A DNA stretch of 64,000 nucleotides from Epiperipatus broadwayi (GCA_028023455.1 JAQFVV010012446.1:560001-624000); one strand, 5' to 3'; positions 12,101-22,789 are shown, numbered from the stretch's first letter. Program-made: numbers and translations. Notes: generated by a model not told the origin, from the letters alone.

Positions 12101-15100
12101 ATATGATCTACTTAATCGTCACTTCAATTTATTTGAATCTTTGCAAACTAAATTATAATCTTTTAATTACAAAATGCGTAAATGTTAAACTCTATTAGCA
12201 CTGGTAAAGTATGTTTACTCTAGACATCGATAAATCTTGCAACAAAACAGTCGGGGGATAAGAGTACTTCTATTCACAAAAAGTCCATGATGGAACCGAA
12301 TACAAATATTCATATTCCAAAAATATAAATGGACTGCAAATAGTTTATTAAATAAAACTTGCCTTTCTTCCCAATAAAACATTAATAAAGCCATTAAAGT
12401 ATTGTAGGATCTATAGCCACATGCAGAACTTGATTTTTGTATTATGTATTATACTTTATTTTATAAGATTTATTAATTTATTGATTCTTGTGAAAATTAT
12501 ACACGGTCAATTTATTTTATCACTTAATATAAAAGTTTATTAATATTTTAATTTATATATTAAAATTTTTAATTATATTTAAAATTTTTAAACTTATACA
12601 ATTTATTTAAGTATTCATTTCACTGACAGATATCAGGGTCCTTTCCATCATTCTCCAAATTCTATCTCTCGACAGCCTCAAGTGCAAGGCCTGCCTATTA
12701 GGACAAGTCCAAATTATTTGGTAAGACAATTAAAATTTATGGTAATAATATACTGCTATTTCCAAAAAGTATTAAATAGAGAGCATGTCAATATTATTAT
12801 GTATATATTATTAATTTATACTAATTAGTGTTTCACTGATAGCAATATACAGTTATATAATTTCAATATAGTTTATTTTAAAAATAGATCGTTTTGTAAA
12901 TGTTTTTATATTTTTTCAGTAGTGTAGGTAAACTGGTAATCATATAACCTGAACAATATTAAACTTTTTTTTTTTTACAAAAATTTGCTAGTGTTAAACA
13001 AAATATTAATAAAAGTATACGGTTGTATGAAATGTTAATTTTATGTTAATTAAACAAATGTAATCATTGTGTAAAATTGTCTTGAAAGTTATTAAAAATC
13101 CAATAATAATAATTCTATTTTTTATTTAGGATTAAGTAATTGTGAAACTTTGTCAAATATGTAATTATTGTATTAAATAGGGGAAGTAATTGGTAGAATA
13201 TTTAATAAAAATTACACAAATCTATTTTTTTAAATCAGAATTTGGAATGTCCTATCAACAGACCCAGAACTAGTATTAGTATCACAGCGCCTCCACGACG
13301 CATTAGGATCGAATCACCACATGACATTATAGAAAGAAATACCCTGTCATATAAATTTAAAAAGGTTAGTTCGTACTTTTAGTTTCTTGATGAATTTTTG
13401 CTTTGAAAACTCGAAACTTTATTGATTTTTATTCAAAAATTTTATTAATTTTTTTTTGCTGGATTAGGATGAAATACATTTATCTTTTCAACGTGTATGT
13501 GTTTAAGTGTATCAGTGTTATTAGATAGAGTGGAGGGTCGTGTGAAGTCTGTGCTCATATACCCTATATATATATATAGACACAGGTATATAATAAGCCT
13601 GTGTTTCAGTTATTATAATATTTAATTTAAATAAATTAGCATTAAAATAAGTTACTTTGTTTTTACTGAGCCTTCCATTATAAGCCCAGAGACAAGTTTT
13701 AGCTAGAGATTGTCCATTTTTAGTAAAAAGTAGAATGTGCACCTACACATCTAGAAGTGATATTAATTTTCCCATAATATCCAAACTAATAAGTTCAATA
13801 CCAAAACAAACCTCTAACGCTGAATCCCAGTATAACTTGATTGCAAAGTGATATAAGTCTGTATATATTCATAAGATGAAATTGTCTTTTCGAACTGATA
13901 ATCAAAAATTTGGACAATTATAACAAAGTGAAATTTTCCTGCAGAGTTCTGGAAAATTACATCAACTCTTTTGACTTGAATTCTGGCATATGTAAATGTG
14001 AACATGGGAAAATGGAAGGAGTAAAATTACTATTTAAAAATTGTTTTCAATGCTCGCTAATAAAAATGTCAATAAACAAACAAAAATGCAGAATCGAAAA
14101 GCATTATTAAAAAAATGAATGGTTGTATTTCATATTGAAAGTACTTATAGTGTGAAAATAAAAATAAAATGTATAAATGGAAAAATTAGTAGATAGTATT
14201 AAAGCATGAAAACTTCTCAAATGATAATCTTGGAAAACAATCGCCTTGAAATTGAATCTAACTGCCCTGCAATTCCGTGAACAAAAAAGAATAATATTAT
14301 GTTAATGGAGAGATTTGAATTATATCTCACCCCGTGTTTGGAAACAATTAATTTTATATAACATTTTCCACAAATTTTATTCCGTTGAAATATTTGAAAT
14401 TATATTAATAGTTTTAAGAATTTAATTTTACGGTGTAAATTTTTCTCTTATTATCTCTCTATTTTTACTTAACTTCATTAACAATAGCTAATTATTTTAG
14501 TTTTCTTTCCGATATCATTTCTTATTTATCTGCAAAACATTTTATCATTCTACAATATTTTTTTTTATTATTTTTCTACATATTTATTTAAACTCAATAA
14601 AAAAATTAAACTAACTAAAATATTTAAGTTGGACCGAAATTACTTGTCTAGTTTTAGCTAGTCATGTCGATAAGAGAACTGAATTTTACCGGAAACTGTA
14701 CCTGAAATAAATCAGTTGACAATAATGATGGGTAGCAATACATTATCTTGAATGATTTCTGTAGAGCAGGTATTAGCAACTTTTTTAGCCCCTGTACCGC
14801 CTTGACATTTAATAAATTACAGTATTCCCTATTCGTTATAATAAAAAACAAGCAATTTGAAAGTGTATCATGTGGTACGCATGCCCAGGCACAGGAGGTG
14901 CAGATGCCATTGACGCAAGTCTAGACGAGTGGCACCAAACTGACAATTTCACAAGCTATTTTAAGTTTTAGTCAAGATATTTGCATCAAAAAACAGTCTA
15001 TGCAACCCCATTGTGTTCATACCTGAAAAGAGACCTAAAACATCACTAGTATGGTTGACAAAGGGTACAAATATGGAATAACCCGGCAGTATTGACAACT

Positions 15101-15697
15101 ACTGTTGGAATATATTAATGTAGCATAATATACTCGTTTACTTACTAATTCCCATAATTCCTAACAAGCTTTCCATATCCCCTGAAATTTCGGGTACGCC
15201 ACGTTGAGAATCCCCACTATAGATTATAAAATATTACTAAGAAAAAATATGTTTGTTTATAAGTTCATTGGGCCAAATACTTACACTTGTTTCTTTCAAC
15301 AATAAAATGTTTAAATTTCTTATATTTTGCCATTTGTTTTAAAAAAGTATTTACATAATTTATCTTTAGGAAAATTATATATTGATTTTTATAAAATGTT
15401 TACTATTGCAAATTTCTATCTGATTTAAATTTTTGCATATCTTTTTACGTTCTATAACCTTTATTTTAGATTCCGCGAAATGAGGAAGTTCGTAGACAAT
15501 CTTATGAACCCTTGGAAAACTGCTCCATTTGCTTGTTGGATTTTGAAGAAGAGGAAACTGTCAGAAGATTGGCTTGCATGCATCTCTTCCATATAGTGTG
15601 TGTGGACCGATGGCTTGCAATTACTAAACATTGTCCCATGTGCCGCATAGCAATTGAGCTGAAAAACGTCCCGCATTTTAACACAAAATTTCATTAA
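2856..15697 (+). CDS. Arkadia-like RING-H2 E3 ligase paralog (spliced, 5' end not found)
   Basis: Gene-level entry; exons are 2856-3193, 3482-3695, 6229-6566, 6867-7080, 10227-10398, 12637-12720, 13239-13364 and 15470-15697. They join in phase into about 570 residues if all are used. The C-terminal RING-H2 (CSIC ... CMHLFH ... CVDRWLA ... CPMCR) has all eight metal ligands, plus the Trp and Pro that RING ligases use to bind E2. It is closest to the Arkadia RNF111/RNF165 family, and each downstream exon has a counterpart in the minus-strand Arkadia gene at 41507-59758. The family ubiquitinates Ski/SnoN-type repressors in Smad signalling. Here the NRGA segment is missing and only the IIERNT part remains, so substrate or partner use has probably changed. 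Intact frames and splice sites favour a working gene over a pseudogene, but expression is unproven. Confidence 0.75.
3482..3695 (+). CDS. Paralog exon A2 (His-rich)
   Basis: The exon is 214 nt; acceptor TTTAAG, donor CAAAG|GTGAGG. It encodes a His/Tyr-rich stretch ([15 protein letters not shown]) followed by a basic end ([16 protein letters not shown]). The minus-strand gene's exon 58161-58380 has the same layout (HHHHHVG ... HHHHFYHSG ... [10 protein letters not shown]) and the same phases at both ends, which supports homology. Duplicated as 6867-7080. Confidence 0.78.
3808..3925 (+). repeat. tRNA-derived SINE, family B, copy in duplication 1
   Basis: Contains an A-box-like TGGCGCAGTTGGT and a B-box-like GGTTCAAGGAT about 35 nt apart, the internal RNA polymerase III promoter layout of tRNA-derived SINEs, followed by TGGTGCTCGATCTTA. 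A diverged copy sits at the same relative place in the second duplicated block (7155-7275), so the insertion predates the duplication. Confidence 0.6.
3961..5704. other. Spacer between duplicated blocks, nothing coding seen
   Basis: AT-rich intronic sequence. A short direct repeat around AGCA(A/G)TGGCTACTAATTAA occurs at about 4551-4605. Nothing else is recognised. Confidence 0.5.
6229..6566 (+). CDS. Paralog exon A1' (duplicate of 2856-3193)
   Basis: Acceptor TTTTTTAG, donor ATAG|GTATTT. Length and phases equal those of exon A1. Its first base completes the AG left by exon A2 (AG|A, Arg), so A2 can splice directly to A1' in frame. The SIM-like motif is kept as PEVINLP. The frame is open throughout despite many substitutions. 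Confidence 0.75.
6867..7080 (+). CDS. Paralog exon A2' (duplicate of 3482-3695)
   Basis: Acceptor TTTTTCAG is stronger than the TTTAAG of exon A2. Donor CAAAG|GTGAGA. The encoded segment keeps the His-rich part ([17 protein letters not shown]) and the basic end. It ends on AG, which is completed by the first base of exon 10227. Confidence 0.78.
7155..7275 (+). repeat. tRNA-derived SINE, family B, copy in duplication 2
   Basis: Counterpart of 3808-3925: TGGCACAGTTGGT (A box), GGTTCAGGGAT (B box) and GGTGCTCGATCTTAC downstream. It runs into a short TATATA tract at about 7275-7285. Confidence 0.6.
7291..8759. other. Intron sequence, no recognisable feature
   Basis: AT-rich. A slightly less AT-rich patch at 7380-7470 could be a repeat fragment, but I cannot name it. 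Confidence 0.45.
8760..9480 (-). pseudogene. LINE 3'-terminal fragment (C-terminal zinc knuckle)
   Basis: Read on the minus strand, the frame contains a KSLNIYRSK-type segment and then [19 protein letters not shown], a CX2C-X8-H-X4-C zinc knuckle that closes the reverse transcriptase ORF of many LINEs. Stops interrupt the frame on both sides. It lies antisense inside an intron of the plus-strand RING gene. The clade cannot be fixed from this fragment. Confidence 0.6.
9481..10226. other. Intron sequence, no recognisable feature
   Basis: AT-rich, with a short TATATATA tract near 10130. No coding resemblance. Confidence 0.45.
10227..10398 (+). CDS. Paralog exon 5 (Pro/Ser-rich)
   Basis: Acceptor TATAATAG. 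The first base completes the AG of exon A2', giving Arg-Asn-Leu-Glu. It parallels minus-gene exon 54089-54241: both contain an ISP motif in a Pro/Ser context (SPSYISP here, PPSNISPE there). The donor is uncertain. Phase-0 GT sites at 10399 (TTTT|GTAGAT) and 10405 (GAT|GTATTT) both fit a phase-0 join to 12637. Confidence 0.6.
10405..12636. other. Intron with repeat fragments
   Basis: Mostly AT-rich intron. Two diverged direct repeats containing GGCC(G/A)CGATGTT lie near 10935-10985 and 10995-11055. A fragment of the foldback family typified by 23617-24002 lies at about 11585-11720 (CTTATCTTTTGAACC..AAATGCAA and TTGGTGACGTTATT). Confidence 0.45.
12637..12720 (+). CDS. Paralog exon 6
   Basis: The exon is 84 nt with phase-0 acceptor GATATCAG and donor TTTG|GTAAGA, encoding 28 residues ([11 protein letters not shown] ... 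TSPNYL). It matches the end of minus-gene exon 49144-49294, which also has a QG..H start, an I(S/R)..PN(I/Y)L end and the same donor. An alternative acceptor at 12628-12629 would need a phase-2 donor upstream, which I do not find. Confidence 0.65.
13239..13364 (+). CDS. Paralog exon 7 (IIERNT motif, NRGA lost)
   Basis: The exon is 126 nt, phase 0 at both ends; acceptor AAATCAG, donor AAAAAG|GTTAGT. Its middle (TAPPRRIRI) resembles TTPRRLHS of minus exon 45337-45450, and its end ([14 protein letters not shown]) matches [14 protein letters not shown] of minus exon 45151-45246. It therefore looks like a fusion of those two exons in which the linking [17 protein letters not shown] part is gone. 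Confidence 0.75.
13365..15469. other. Intron, with a possible hAT-like element at 14762-15219
   Basis: The left end TAGAGCAGGTATTAGCAAC and the inverted right end (TAGTGGGGATTCTCAAC) resemble degenerate hAT termini. A GTACCGCC/GGCGTACCC motif lies next to each. No matching 8-bp target duplication is seen, so this is tentative. The rest is AT-rich, with a TATATATATATA tract near 13563. Confidence 0.35.
15470..15697 (+). CDS. Paralog last exon: RING-H2 finger
   Basis: Acceptor TTATTTTAG, stop TAA at 15695-15697. It encodes 75 residues. The RING-H2 is complete, spaced CX2C-X14-C-X-H-X2-H-X2-C-X10-C-X2-C. The Ile after the first Cys pair, the Trp of VDRW, the Pro of CPMC and the Arg after the last Cys, all used in E2 binding or ubiquitin positioning in RING ligases, are kept. 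The tail after the RING (IAIELKN ... NTKFH) differs from the parental gene's. Confidence 0.9.
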   Translation: MPRNEEVRRQSYEPLENCSICLLDFEEEETVRRLACMHLFHIVCVDRWLAITKHCPMCRIAIELKNVPHFNTKFH

Positions 15698-15787
15698 TAC
15701 TCGATGCTTATATTAACAAAAAACTATAAATATTTGATGTAAATAATATATATTTATTTTTTGAGCATGTTATTTTAACAAAACATG

Positions 15788-15793
15788 AATAAA
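15788..15793 (+). terminator. Polyadenylation signal AATAAA of the plus-strand gene
   Basis: AATAAA about 90 nt after the stop codon. Another AATAAA follows near 15966. Confidence 0.55.
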
Positions 15794-16049
15794 ATAATGT
15801 CATTCTGAAAGATAAATGTTTGTAGATGTTACTGTTGTTTTTTACGAAATGATTTAAAAATAGTCATAATAAATTTAAGTGAATTAAAATATGTATTTAT
15901 GGCAAAAAAAAACGTGATTGTAAGATAATATTTTTCAATGTAACTAATCATTTTTATTTATGGAAAAATAAACAACGTATTTCTTTAATTCTGTTTGGTT
16001 GTTTTAAAATTAATTAATAAATCCAACATATATATAGTCTTTTCCTATT

Positions 16050-16365
16050 GTTGTTATTCTTCTCCTCTTCCTCGTCCTCCTCCTCTTCCTACTTCTTCTT
16101 CCTCTTCTTTTTCTTGAAGCTGCTGCTGTTTTTCTAGCTACCACTGACGGTTCTGTAACTGTTGCTGCTATTGCTTTAGCTAACAGTGTTGTTGTTGTGG
16201 CTGATGTTATATCTGTTTTTGTATCCATACAGTTGTTGCAGCTGTTACTGCTATTGCTGATTCTGCTGATACTGTTGATTCTGCTGTTGCTGTAGTTGCT
16301 GGTGTAACTGTAACTTATGCTGCTGTTCTTGTTGTTTGTGTTAGTGCTGCTGCTGCTGTTTTGTA
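16050..16365. repeat. Degenerate trinucleotide tract (CTG/TTG/CTT type)
   Basis: A CTT/CCT-rich stretch (16050-16120) passes into irregular TGC/TGT/GCT triplets (16120-16365). The periodicity is three but units vary. Any open frame through it reflects the repeat, not a gene. Confidence 0.7.
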
Positions 16366-18099
16366 TGATTTCTTATATGATCATACCATGTACAAAAAGT
16401 ATTTATTGAATGAATGGTGGAAAATTAATGTTGTAGAAGATAATGAAAAGTCGTTAAGTGATCTCATAAAGATGACTTTGATATTAACAACCTTTTACAT
16501 ATGGTAACTCCAGTGGATTGATACCTTTTAGAAAGAAATAGAAAAAATGCAAAACATGCCAATTGATTGCTAGTTACCAAAAAGTAAGTTTGCTTTATGG
16601 CCAAAGGAATGAAACCATATTAACCTTACTCTTTAAAAGTCATGTTTGCTTATCATAGTCATAGTTGAACACTTCAGAAAAGCAGATACAGAACAGTATA
16701 TAATTTTTATTTAGAATGTGAAAAAACAATTGAGAAAATAGATTTGTGAAATTTATAAAAAAAATATATATAATTTGCAATAAATTGTTTAATCCATAAA
16801 GTATCAATTAGTGAATTGATAGTTTATTAGCAACTCAACAATAATGATATCTCAAGTTAATTTACAGCGTTTAATGGATACAACCTTCTAATGAATATTA
16901 CCTATTATTTACTGGACATTAAAAGAAGATATGAGTTTTCTGAAACCTCATGCATATAAAAATAAGTGACTGAGTTTAAGTCCTTCTAACAACTTGGGTT
17001 AGAAGTAAAAGAGGATCTTTTACATTTAATTAAACTCAAGACAAAAAGCTACTATAAGTTTCTAGAGAAAACTTGTTTAACCTGATGTTTGTTGATGAAT
17101 AGTTAATGGATTTATAGCAATATCATATGTTAAGATATACCTAGATAATTTATATGGAAATGATCCCACCCTTTGTTTTGTTTTGTTTATGTATACATAT
17201 GTATTCTTTCTTTGCTCGTTTATGACTGTGGTAAAATATAGAGCAATTTATTTTTATTGTTATTGTTTTGCATTACTTCCTAAAAGATGTTGCTATGCAC
17301 CAAAACTAAATTAATATATGATAAAATGCTAATATTGAAGAAAAAAGAATTTCTTTATCTCCTTGGAATGATGAAAGCAAAGATATTAACAAGATATGGG
17401 TATTGTAATAGAGTTAAATAACAATCAAGAACACTATAAATAATGTAATAAATGCTAATTGATAGCAAATTACCATGATTTCATAACATTTCCATGTTAA
17501 CACTGATAGCCCATTTAATGATCATAGTTTATTAATAGTCATATTCTTAAAAGGGTACAAAACTGAACAGTAGAAAGTAAAAACACTATGGAAACTGTTA
17601 GATAATTAAATAAGATTGATGCTTTGCAGTTGGGTTTTCAGATTGAAGTAAGAGAAACTGATTTATTTATCTGAAAGTGAAGGAATTTTTTTGGAAGAAA
17701 ATATAAAGATCACTAGTATATAACCCTGAATCTAGTAAACCAGCTGATAACGCAGTTCAACAATAAGCACTGGATAAGATGACAATAACACAAATAGAGC
17801 AGGCATCATTTATTAAAATTTTACTCTCCATTAGAACATATATCATTGTGTTATATTATTATTGAGCAACCTTGCCACTACGTAATAAGTCTATGTATAT
17901 TACTGGGAAAATGTTCTGCTATTCAGAGTATTAAAAGGTTGAACATTTGCTCAATCATCTTTGGAAATAAATGATAAAATTTGTATGTACTTTAATGCAT
18001 ATACAACCATTAAATGTAAAAATTAGTTTAATTTCCATACCTATACATTTTTCACATCAATTAGGACAAAAAATTAAAATACAGTAAAATTATCCTTTT

Positions 18100-18804
18100 T
18101 CACTGATGCAAAACTCTCCATTTTATAACCAACATATGATGGCAAGTTTTAGATCTTTTTTGTTTCGGAATGAAAAATTATGATATTACCAAAGTGATAA
18201 ACTGAAAAATATTGAGATATATGCCAAGGAATTGCTTGATTTTGGTTATAAAATGCAACAAATAAATAATAATTTGTGTCAATTTAAAAAAATTATAATG
18301 ATTTAAAGGAAATGAAGATTTATAGTAAACAATGGATATCTATTCCATTTATTTCAAATCCACAAGTGAAATTTTTTAAGAATATATATAAGAATGTGTT
18401 TAATGTTTCATTCTATGTTCCAAACAATATTAATAAATTAGAATTAGGATGTCATACCTGTCAAGCAGTAAAGTAATGTCATATATCAAATTTTTTGTGA
18501 TTGTATGCTATCATATATAGATCAATCTAGGTGCAGAATTGAAAAGAGATTGAGGGAGCATGAATTGTTATATAAGCATGTAAAAAGTACAAATAATGGT
18601 GATTTAATGTCTCCTTCAGTTTTCTTTGATCATGAAAAAACATGTAAATATAAATTTAAATTTGATTTTGAAAATGTGAAAATTCTTCATGAAGAAAAAA
18701 ACCGTAATAAAAGAAAAATTAAAGAGGCTAATTTTATAAACAGGAACAAAATGCATTTAATAAATAGACAAGCTGTTAACATTAAAATATATGGGGGTTT
18801 TTTT
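18100..18804 (+). pseudogene. Penelope-like retroelement 3' part (GIY-YIG endonuclease remnant)
   Basis: The frame around 18490-18804 reads IFCDCMLSYIDQSRCRIEKR and then LREHE, an H..C region, DFENVKIL and RKIKEANFI. This matches the order of the GIY-YIG nuclease at the end of Penelope-like ORFs (SYIGQS..R....R..EH, then RKI.EA..I). The canonical Gly of YIG is replaced by Asp. Upstream (18100-18300) broken frames resemble the connector between RT and nuclease (LLDFGYKMQQI). Between 16370 and 18100 I see only AT-rich sequence that may be older RT remains. The element could not move by itself. Confidence 0.6.
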
Positions 18805-18893
18805 TAATGACAATTGAGGCAGGTTTAAGAAATTAACCGAAAGTACTTCTGCAGATTTAAAGATTGTTCACACACACAAACATATATATATAT

Positions 18894-19298
18894 GGAGCTT
18901 TAACAAGACCTCCAAACAAGCGTATTTGTTTACATAAACGTCAGAGTCAATATTCACTGTCTCTTTCATTTTGCTCCACCCTCAGATCAGCTGATTTCAA
19001 GCTGATTTGCTCTCATCAGTGAGGGATACTAGTTAGAAACTAGACCTAAATATTAACTCCAAGCGTTTATGCAAAACGTTTCTATCAGTTTGCAAGCATG
19101 AATTTTTTAGACACCTAAATGTCTTCAAACTCAGCCTATCAAACTAGATAGCTATATGGGTCTGATATCAGTTCAGTTTCTCCACATAGTCAAAGCTTCT
19201 GCAATCTATATCATTGCAAGAAAACTTTAAAGGTACATTTATGAAAACCAAAAACAAGTTTTATATACGCTTGTTTGGAGGTCTTGGTAAAGCTCCAT
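18894..19298. mobile_element. Non-autonomous inverted-repeat element, about 405 bp
   Basis: Termini GGAGCTTTAACAAGACCTCC (left) and the inverted GGAGCTTTACCAAGACCTCC (right) extend into AAACAAGCGTAT. No coding capacity. The target duplication is unclear because the left flank is a TA repeat. Its core (about 18985-19215) is related to the core of the element at 21708-22190. A second inverted repeat (19241-19270 with 19340-19367) overlaps its right end. Confidence 0.75.
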
Positions 19299-19389
19299 CT
19301 ATTGATCATTAATACAAGCGATAGCAGGTTTTTACGTATATAAAACTTGTTTTTGTTTTTCATATATATATATATCATTTTCAACAATT

Positions 19390-19630
19390 ATTTCTCTACT
19401 GCAGAATGTTCTCTCCATGTTCAATTCATCTTCTCTGATCTCTAGTCTCTCTTCTCCACATCACTCCGGCACTATTTCTTACTTCATTCAGACATCTCGT
19501 ATATATGTTCTTTCTAGTCTTTTACAATCTCTGGAAATCCAATTTAAGATTTCAACAATCCATCTATTTTCATTTGTATGTGTACCAGTACAACTCCAGT
19601 CTTTTAATTCTTTCAATGATGTTAATAAAA
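19390..19630 (-). pseudogene. RTE-type LINE 3' end fragment
   Basis: The reverse complement matches the 3' end of the RTE element at 53560-53810: a GTTGAAAGAATTAAAAGACT-like start, the region encoding the WAGH-type C-terminus, and CTCCATGTTCA..CTTCTCTGATCTCTAG in inverted form. It is 5'-truncated, as usual for LINE copies. Confidence 0.7.
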
Positions 19631-19689
19631 CTTGTTTGTTCTCTTACCAATGCATTTTTTTTATCTCTTCTTGTTATTCCTAACAAAGA

Positions 19690-20760
19690 CATATATAATA
19701 TATAGTTATATGTGTGTGTGTTCTCATTTATCCATAAAATACACTTGTTGTGAGTGTGTGTGTTATCCTCCGAGACGTACACAGCACTATTGAAAACTAG
19801 AATAGAAACTGTGTAAAAATATAATACTTTACTCATCTGATTCTTTATGTTCCAACTTGGTGAATGTAGAAATGTATTTAAAAGAATTATAACTTTTCTA
19901 TGCGATTGATAATCTTGTATATCAATTTTTTGTTCTAGATTATTAGAACCTAAAAAGAACCCAATTACAATGTTTTTGTTTTTTCTGAATCAAGCTAAGA
20001 AAACCGTTACATATTCCAAAATTTTAGTTTTCCACATCTTTTTTAAACGAGAAAAGACACCAGGGGAAGATAACCAAAGTTTCTAATATATGTACGATAT
20101 GAAACCAGAAGAATAATTTGATAAATTATTTATTAATAATATCCATAAAGAAATTATTCAAAAAATTTGTCATGAAAATAAAGCACAGTTATTTTACTGC
20201 CTAATGAATATAATGATAATCAAAGAGAAAGGTAGGACCAAAAAAACCCTTATATATTTTTTACAACTGCTTTGCAGAAATCATCTCCCTAAGAATTATC
20301 TAATAATTGACAACCCATATTCCTATAGAAATGTCTGGATTTAGATTACCATTAAGCTTTTTTAACAAGTTTCGTTTTTTAGAACTTACAATGAAAAAAA
20401 AAAGCTTTCAAAATAAACTAAAGAATATCGATAATTTGAGTGATTTAAACTCAAACTTATGACTATTGAGAAAATATTACTTTTTAGACTCTTTTATTTG
20501 CCGAAAAGTGTTATTTCTTCGTGATCATATTTCTTTAATTTGATAAAAATTAACTTTTTCAGTAATAAAAATTCATTTTAATCTTGATATGAAAAGTTTG
20601 GAATTTTTATATTTCTGGAATTTGTAATAAATAAAATAAAGAGAGTGCGTTTAAACTTCCGTTTAGTATTTTGTAAGTAAATGCAATTTATGTAACCGCA
20701 AACTAAAATATGGCTCTTTTGCATGACAATTAGGAAAACATTGAATCGTCACTAAATTTA
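19690..20760. other. No recognisable feature
   Basis: AT-rich, with a GTGTGTGTG tract near 19710. No coding resemblance on either strand. Confidence 0.45.
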
Positions 20761-20767
20761 TCTCTTA

Positions 20768-21060
20768 TGTGCGTTTAAATAAATTTATAATTACAACTTT
20801 AAGTTATCGTAATAGATTTCTAACTATAAGATCTTTCCATTGACTCGTTGTAAATCGAAAGATTTCGCGAGTATTAATGTGTAATAGGAATGGTGGACTT
20901 AATCAGTGAAGTATTGAATGGTTTCACGCTCTCAGATCTAACCGCTTCAGCTTCACCTATTTATATAGAAAGTAGGTTGAAGTAAAGAAGGGTTTCCCTC
21001 TTCCAAAATGTAAGTTTGTGGTTAAGATCTGTAGAGATTCCTACTATCGCATCTTTATGC
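20768..21060. repeat. Half copy of the foldback element at 31922-32100
   Basis: About 20990-21060 (TTCCCTCTTCCAAAATGTAAG, then GTAGAGATTCCTACTATCGCAT) resembles the right arm of the palindrome at 31922-32100. About 20770-20795 (GTGCGTTTAAATAAATTTA) matches sequence just outside that palindrome at 32115-32140. Confidence 0.5.
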
Positions 21061-21707
21061 CACATCCTTGCCTTAGTAAATATTACTCTTATTATTAAAA
21101 ATCAGATATAAAAATATTTTTAAAAACATGGTCTTTGAAATTTTTGCTCATCTTGAAACATGGATGCACATACTCCAGCAAAAGTTTTTTCAGTACTGGC
21201 TGATTTTGTGAGTAGTGCAAAATTGGTTTAGATGTTGTAATTTTTTCTATTGATTGTATGAGATTAATAATTGGTATTGAGTCAAATGTTGTGATTAAAT
21301 TTCGTTGTACTAACATTAGATTATACAGTGGAGCTGCAAAGTAGGCTATATTTTGTTTCAAGCATCCCTTATGTACACAGGTAAATGTGTATATATCGTA
21401 GACATTGTGTAATAGTTCATGTTTTGTTGATAAGCATTGATTATAATAGAATAGGTATTGTTTATGGAACTGCAAGTTACAGTATTTTTCAACACCCAAT
21501 TATGTTTAACACAGATGCTTTTCATGTGCATAAGTTTAAACAAATTTTTAGAAAATTATAATATAGTTATTAATAATAATTTGAGGGGACCATGTTTTCC
21601 TGAAAATAAGACTTGGTCTTCCATGTTAATTTTTGTTTCCAAAACTGGCTTAAAGTTTATTTTCAGGAGAGATCTTATGTTTTTCATGTACCAAATATAT
21701 ACCTATT

Positions 21708-22190
21708 CAAATGTTATATAATGAACATGGTAATAGCTCTTAACAATCTTTTCCGAATATCTCTATCAACAGACCAGTTTTAAGCTCTGACTATTGTCAG
21801 TGAGGTGCTAGGAAATCCAGACATTAGATCTAAACATACTAGCTCAAGCCCAGCATTTATGTAATAGCTAACTATTAAGTAGAAAGTCTGAAATTTTCAG
21901 ACATCTATATGTTTTCAACTCCTGCTATCTCATTTAAATAGCCATGTGGGACTGAACTAAGTTCAGATACACCATGTGTTAATAGCTTCAGCAATATAAC
22001 ATTGCCAAAGCCTCAAGAGCAAAACTATAATTGCAAGGAAATCAAGTCTTACATCATGTGACAATTGAATAAGCTTGTGATACAAATGTTATATAAAGAG
22101 CATGCTAATAGATATTAACAAGCTTCTGGGGATATGGATATTCAGAAAATCTTGTTAAGTGCTGTTAGCATGTTCATTGTATAACATTTG
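21708..22190. mobile_element. Non-autonomous inverted-repeat element, about 480 bp
   Basis: The left end starts CAAATGTTATATAATGAACA and the right end is its inverse (TGTTCATTGTATAACATTTG), about 38 bp each. A third, direct copy of the left end lies at about 22083-22121, so the right 108 bp form a palindrome of their own. The core (about 21775-22015) resembles that of 18894-19298, but the ends are unrelated. Confidence 0.7.
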
Positions 22191-22607
22191 TAGTGGAAGC
22201 TTATTAAATTAATCACGTGATGTATGACATCATTCCCTTGCAATATTTATTCAAATACAATAATCTACATTTATTCAATATTACCGATTTCAACAGTGCA
22301 TAAATAACTTTTCCTATTGCTTCAATGTGCCATGTTTAGAATTATAATCATATTACAGAATATGGTCATTATATACAAAAATATTAAAAGTTATTTACAT
22401 GTTGTTGAAATTAATAATATTTAATTTAAAATAATATATTAAATAATATATTAATTTGTGAACTGAGATCACAACCAATAAGAAGTTTCAACTCTTTTGG
22501 ATATCAATGTTTATTTGTTACAATCTATGTGATTGGACATCAGATGAAAGAGAAATTATCATATCAGTCTGAATGATGGTGGGTGCAATGAAAAGAAAAT
22601 TTGGATT

Positions 22608-22701
22608 TTCTAGTTTTTTATGTGTCAAAGTGTCAGCCAGGAAGCGAACCCCAGGACAACTGCTTGTAAGGCAGCTATGCTAACCACTCGGCCACCAATG
22701 C
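22608..22701 (-). repeat. tRNA-derived SINE, family A (class II tRNA-like)
   Basis: On the minus strand it reads GGTGGCCGAGTGG (A box), a GCTGC-CTTACAA-GCAG anticodon-like hairpin and GGGGTTCGCTTCC (B box), followed by TTTGACACATAAAAAA. Other copies are at 25885-25978, 30401-30490 and 56672-56771. Confidence 0.7.
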
Positions 22702-22789
22702 TTGACTTGTGTTTACTAGTTTATTAAAATAATTAGTTATGAGTCTGCCTGCAAAAAGAAAATAATGGAAGTGAACAGAAAAACATCTT

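Noticed and set aside
16010-16228. Open frame with RKRRGRRSRKRRRTRKRRR on the minus strand
   Set aside because: Produced by the CTT/CCT triplet tract; low complexity, no splice context and no family match.
21095-21499. 134-codon open frame on the minus strand
   Set aside because: No recognisable motif, AT-driven composition and no supporting context. It is the longest frame in this part, but not convincing as a gene.
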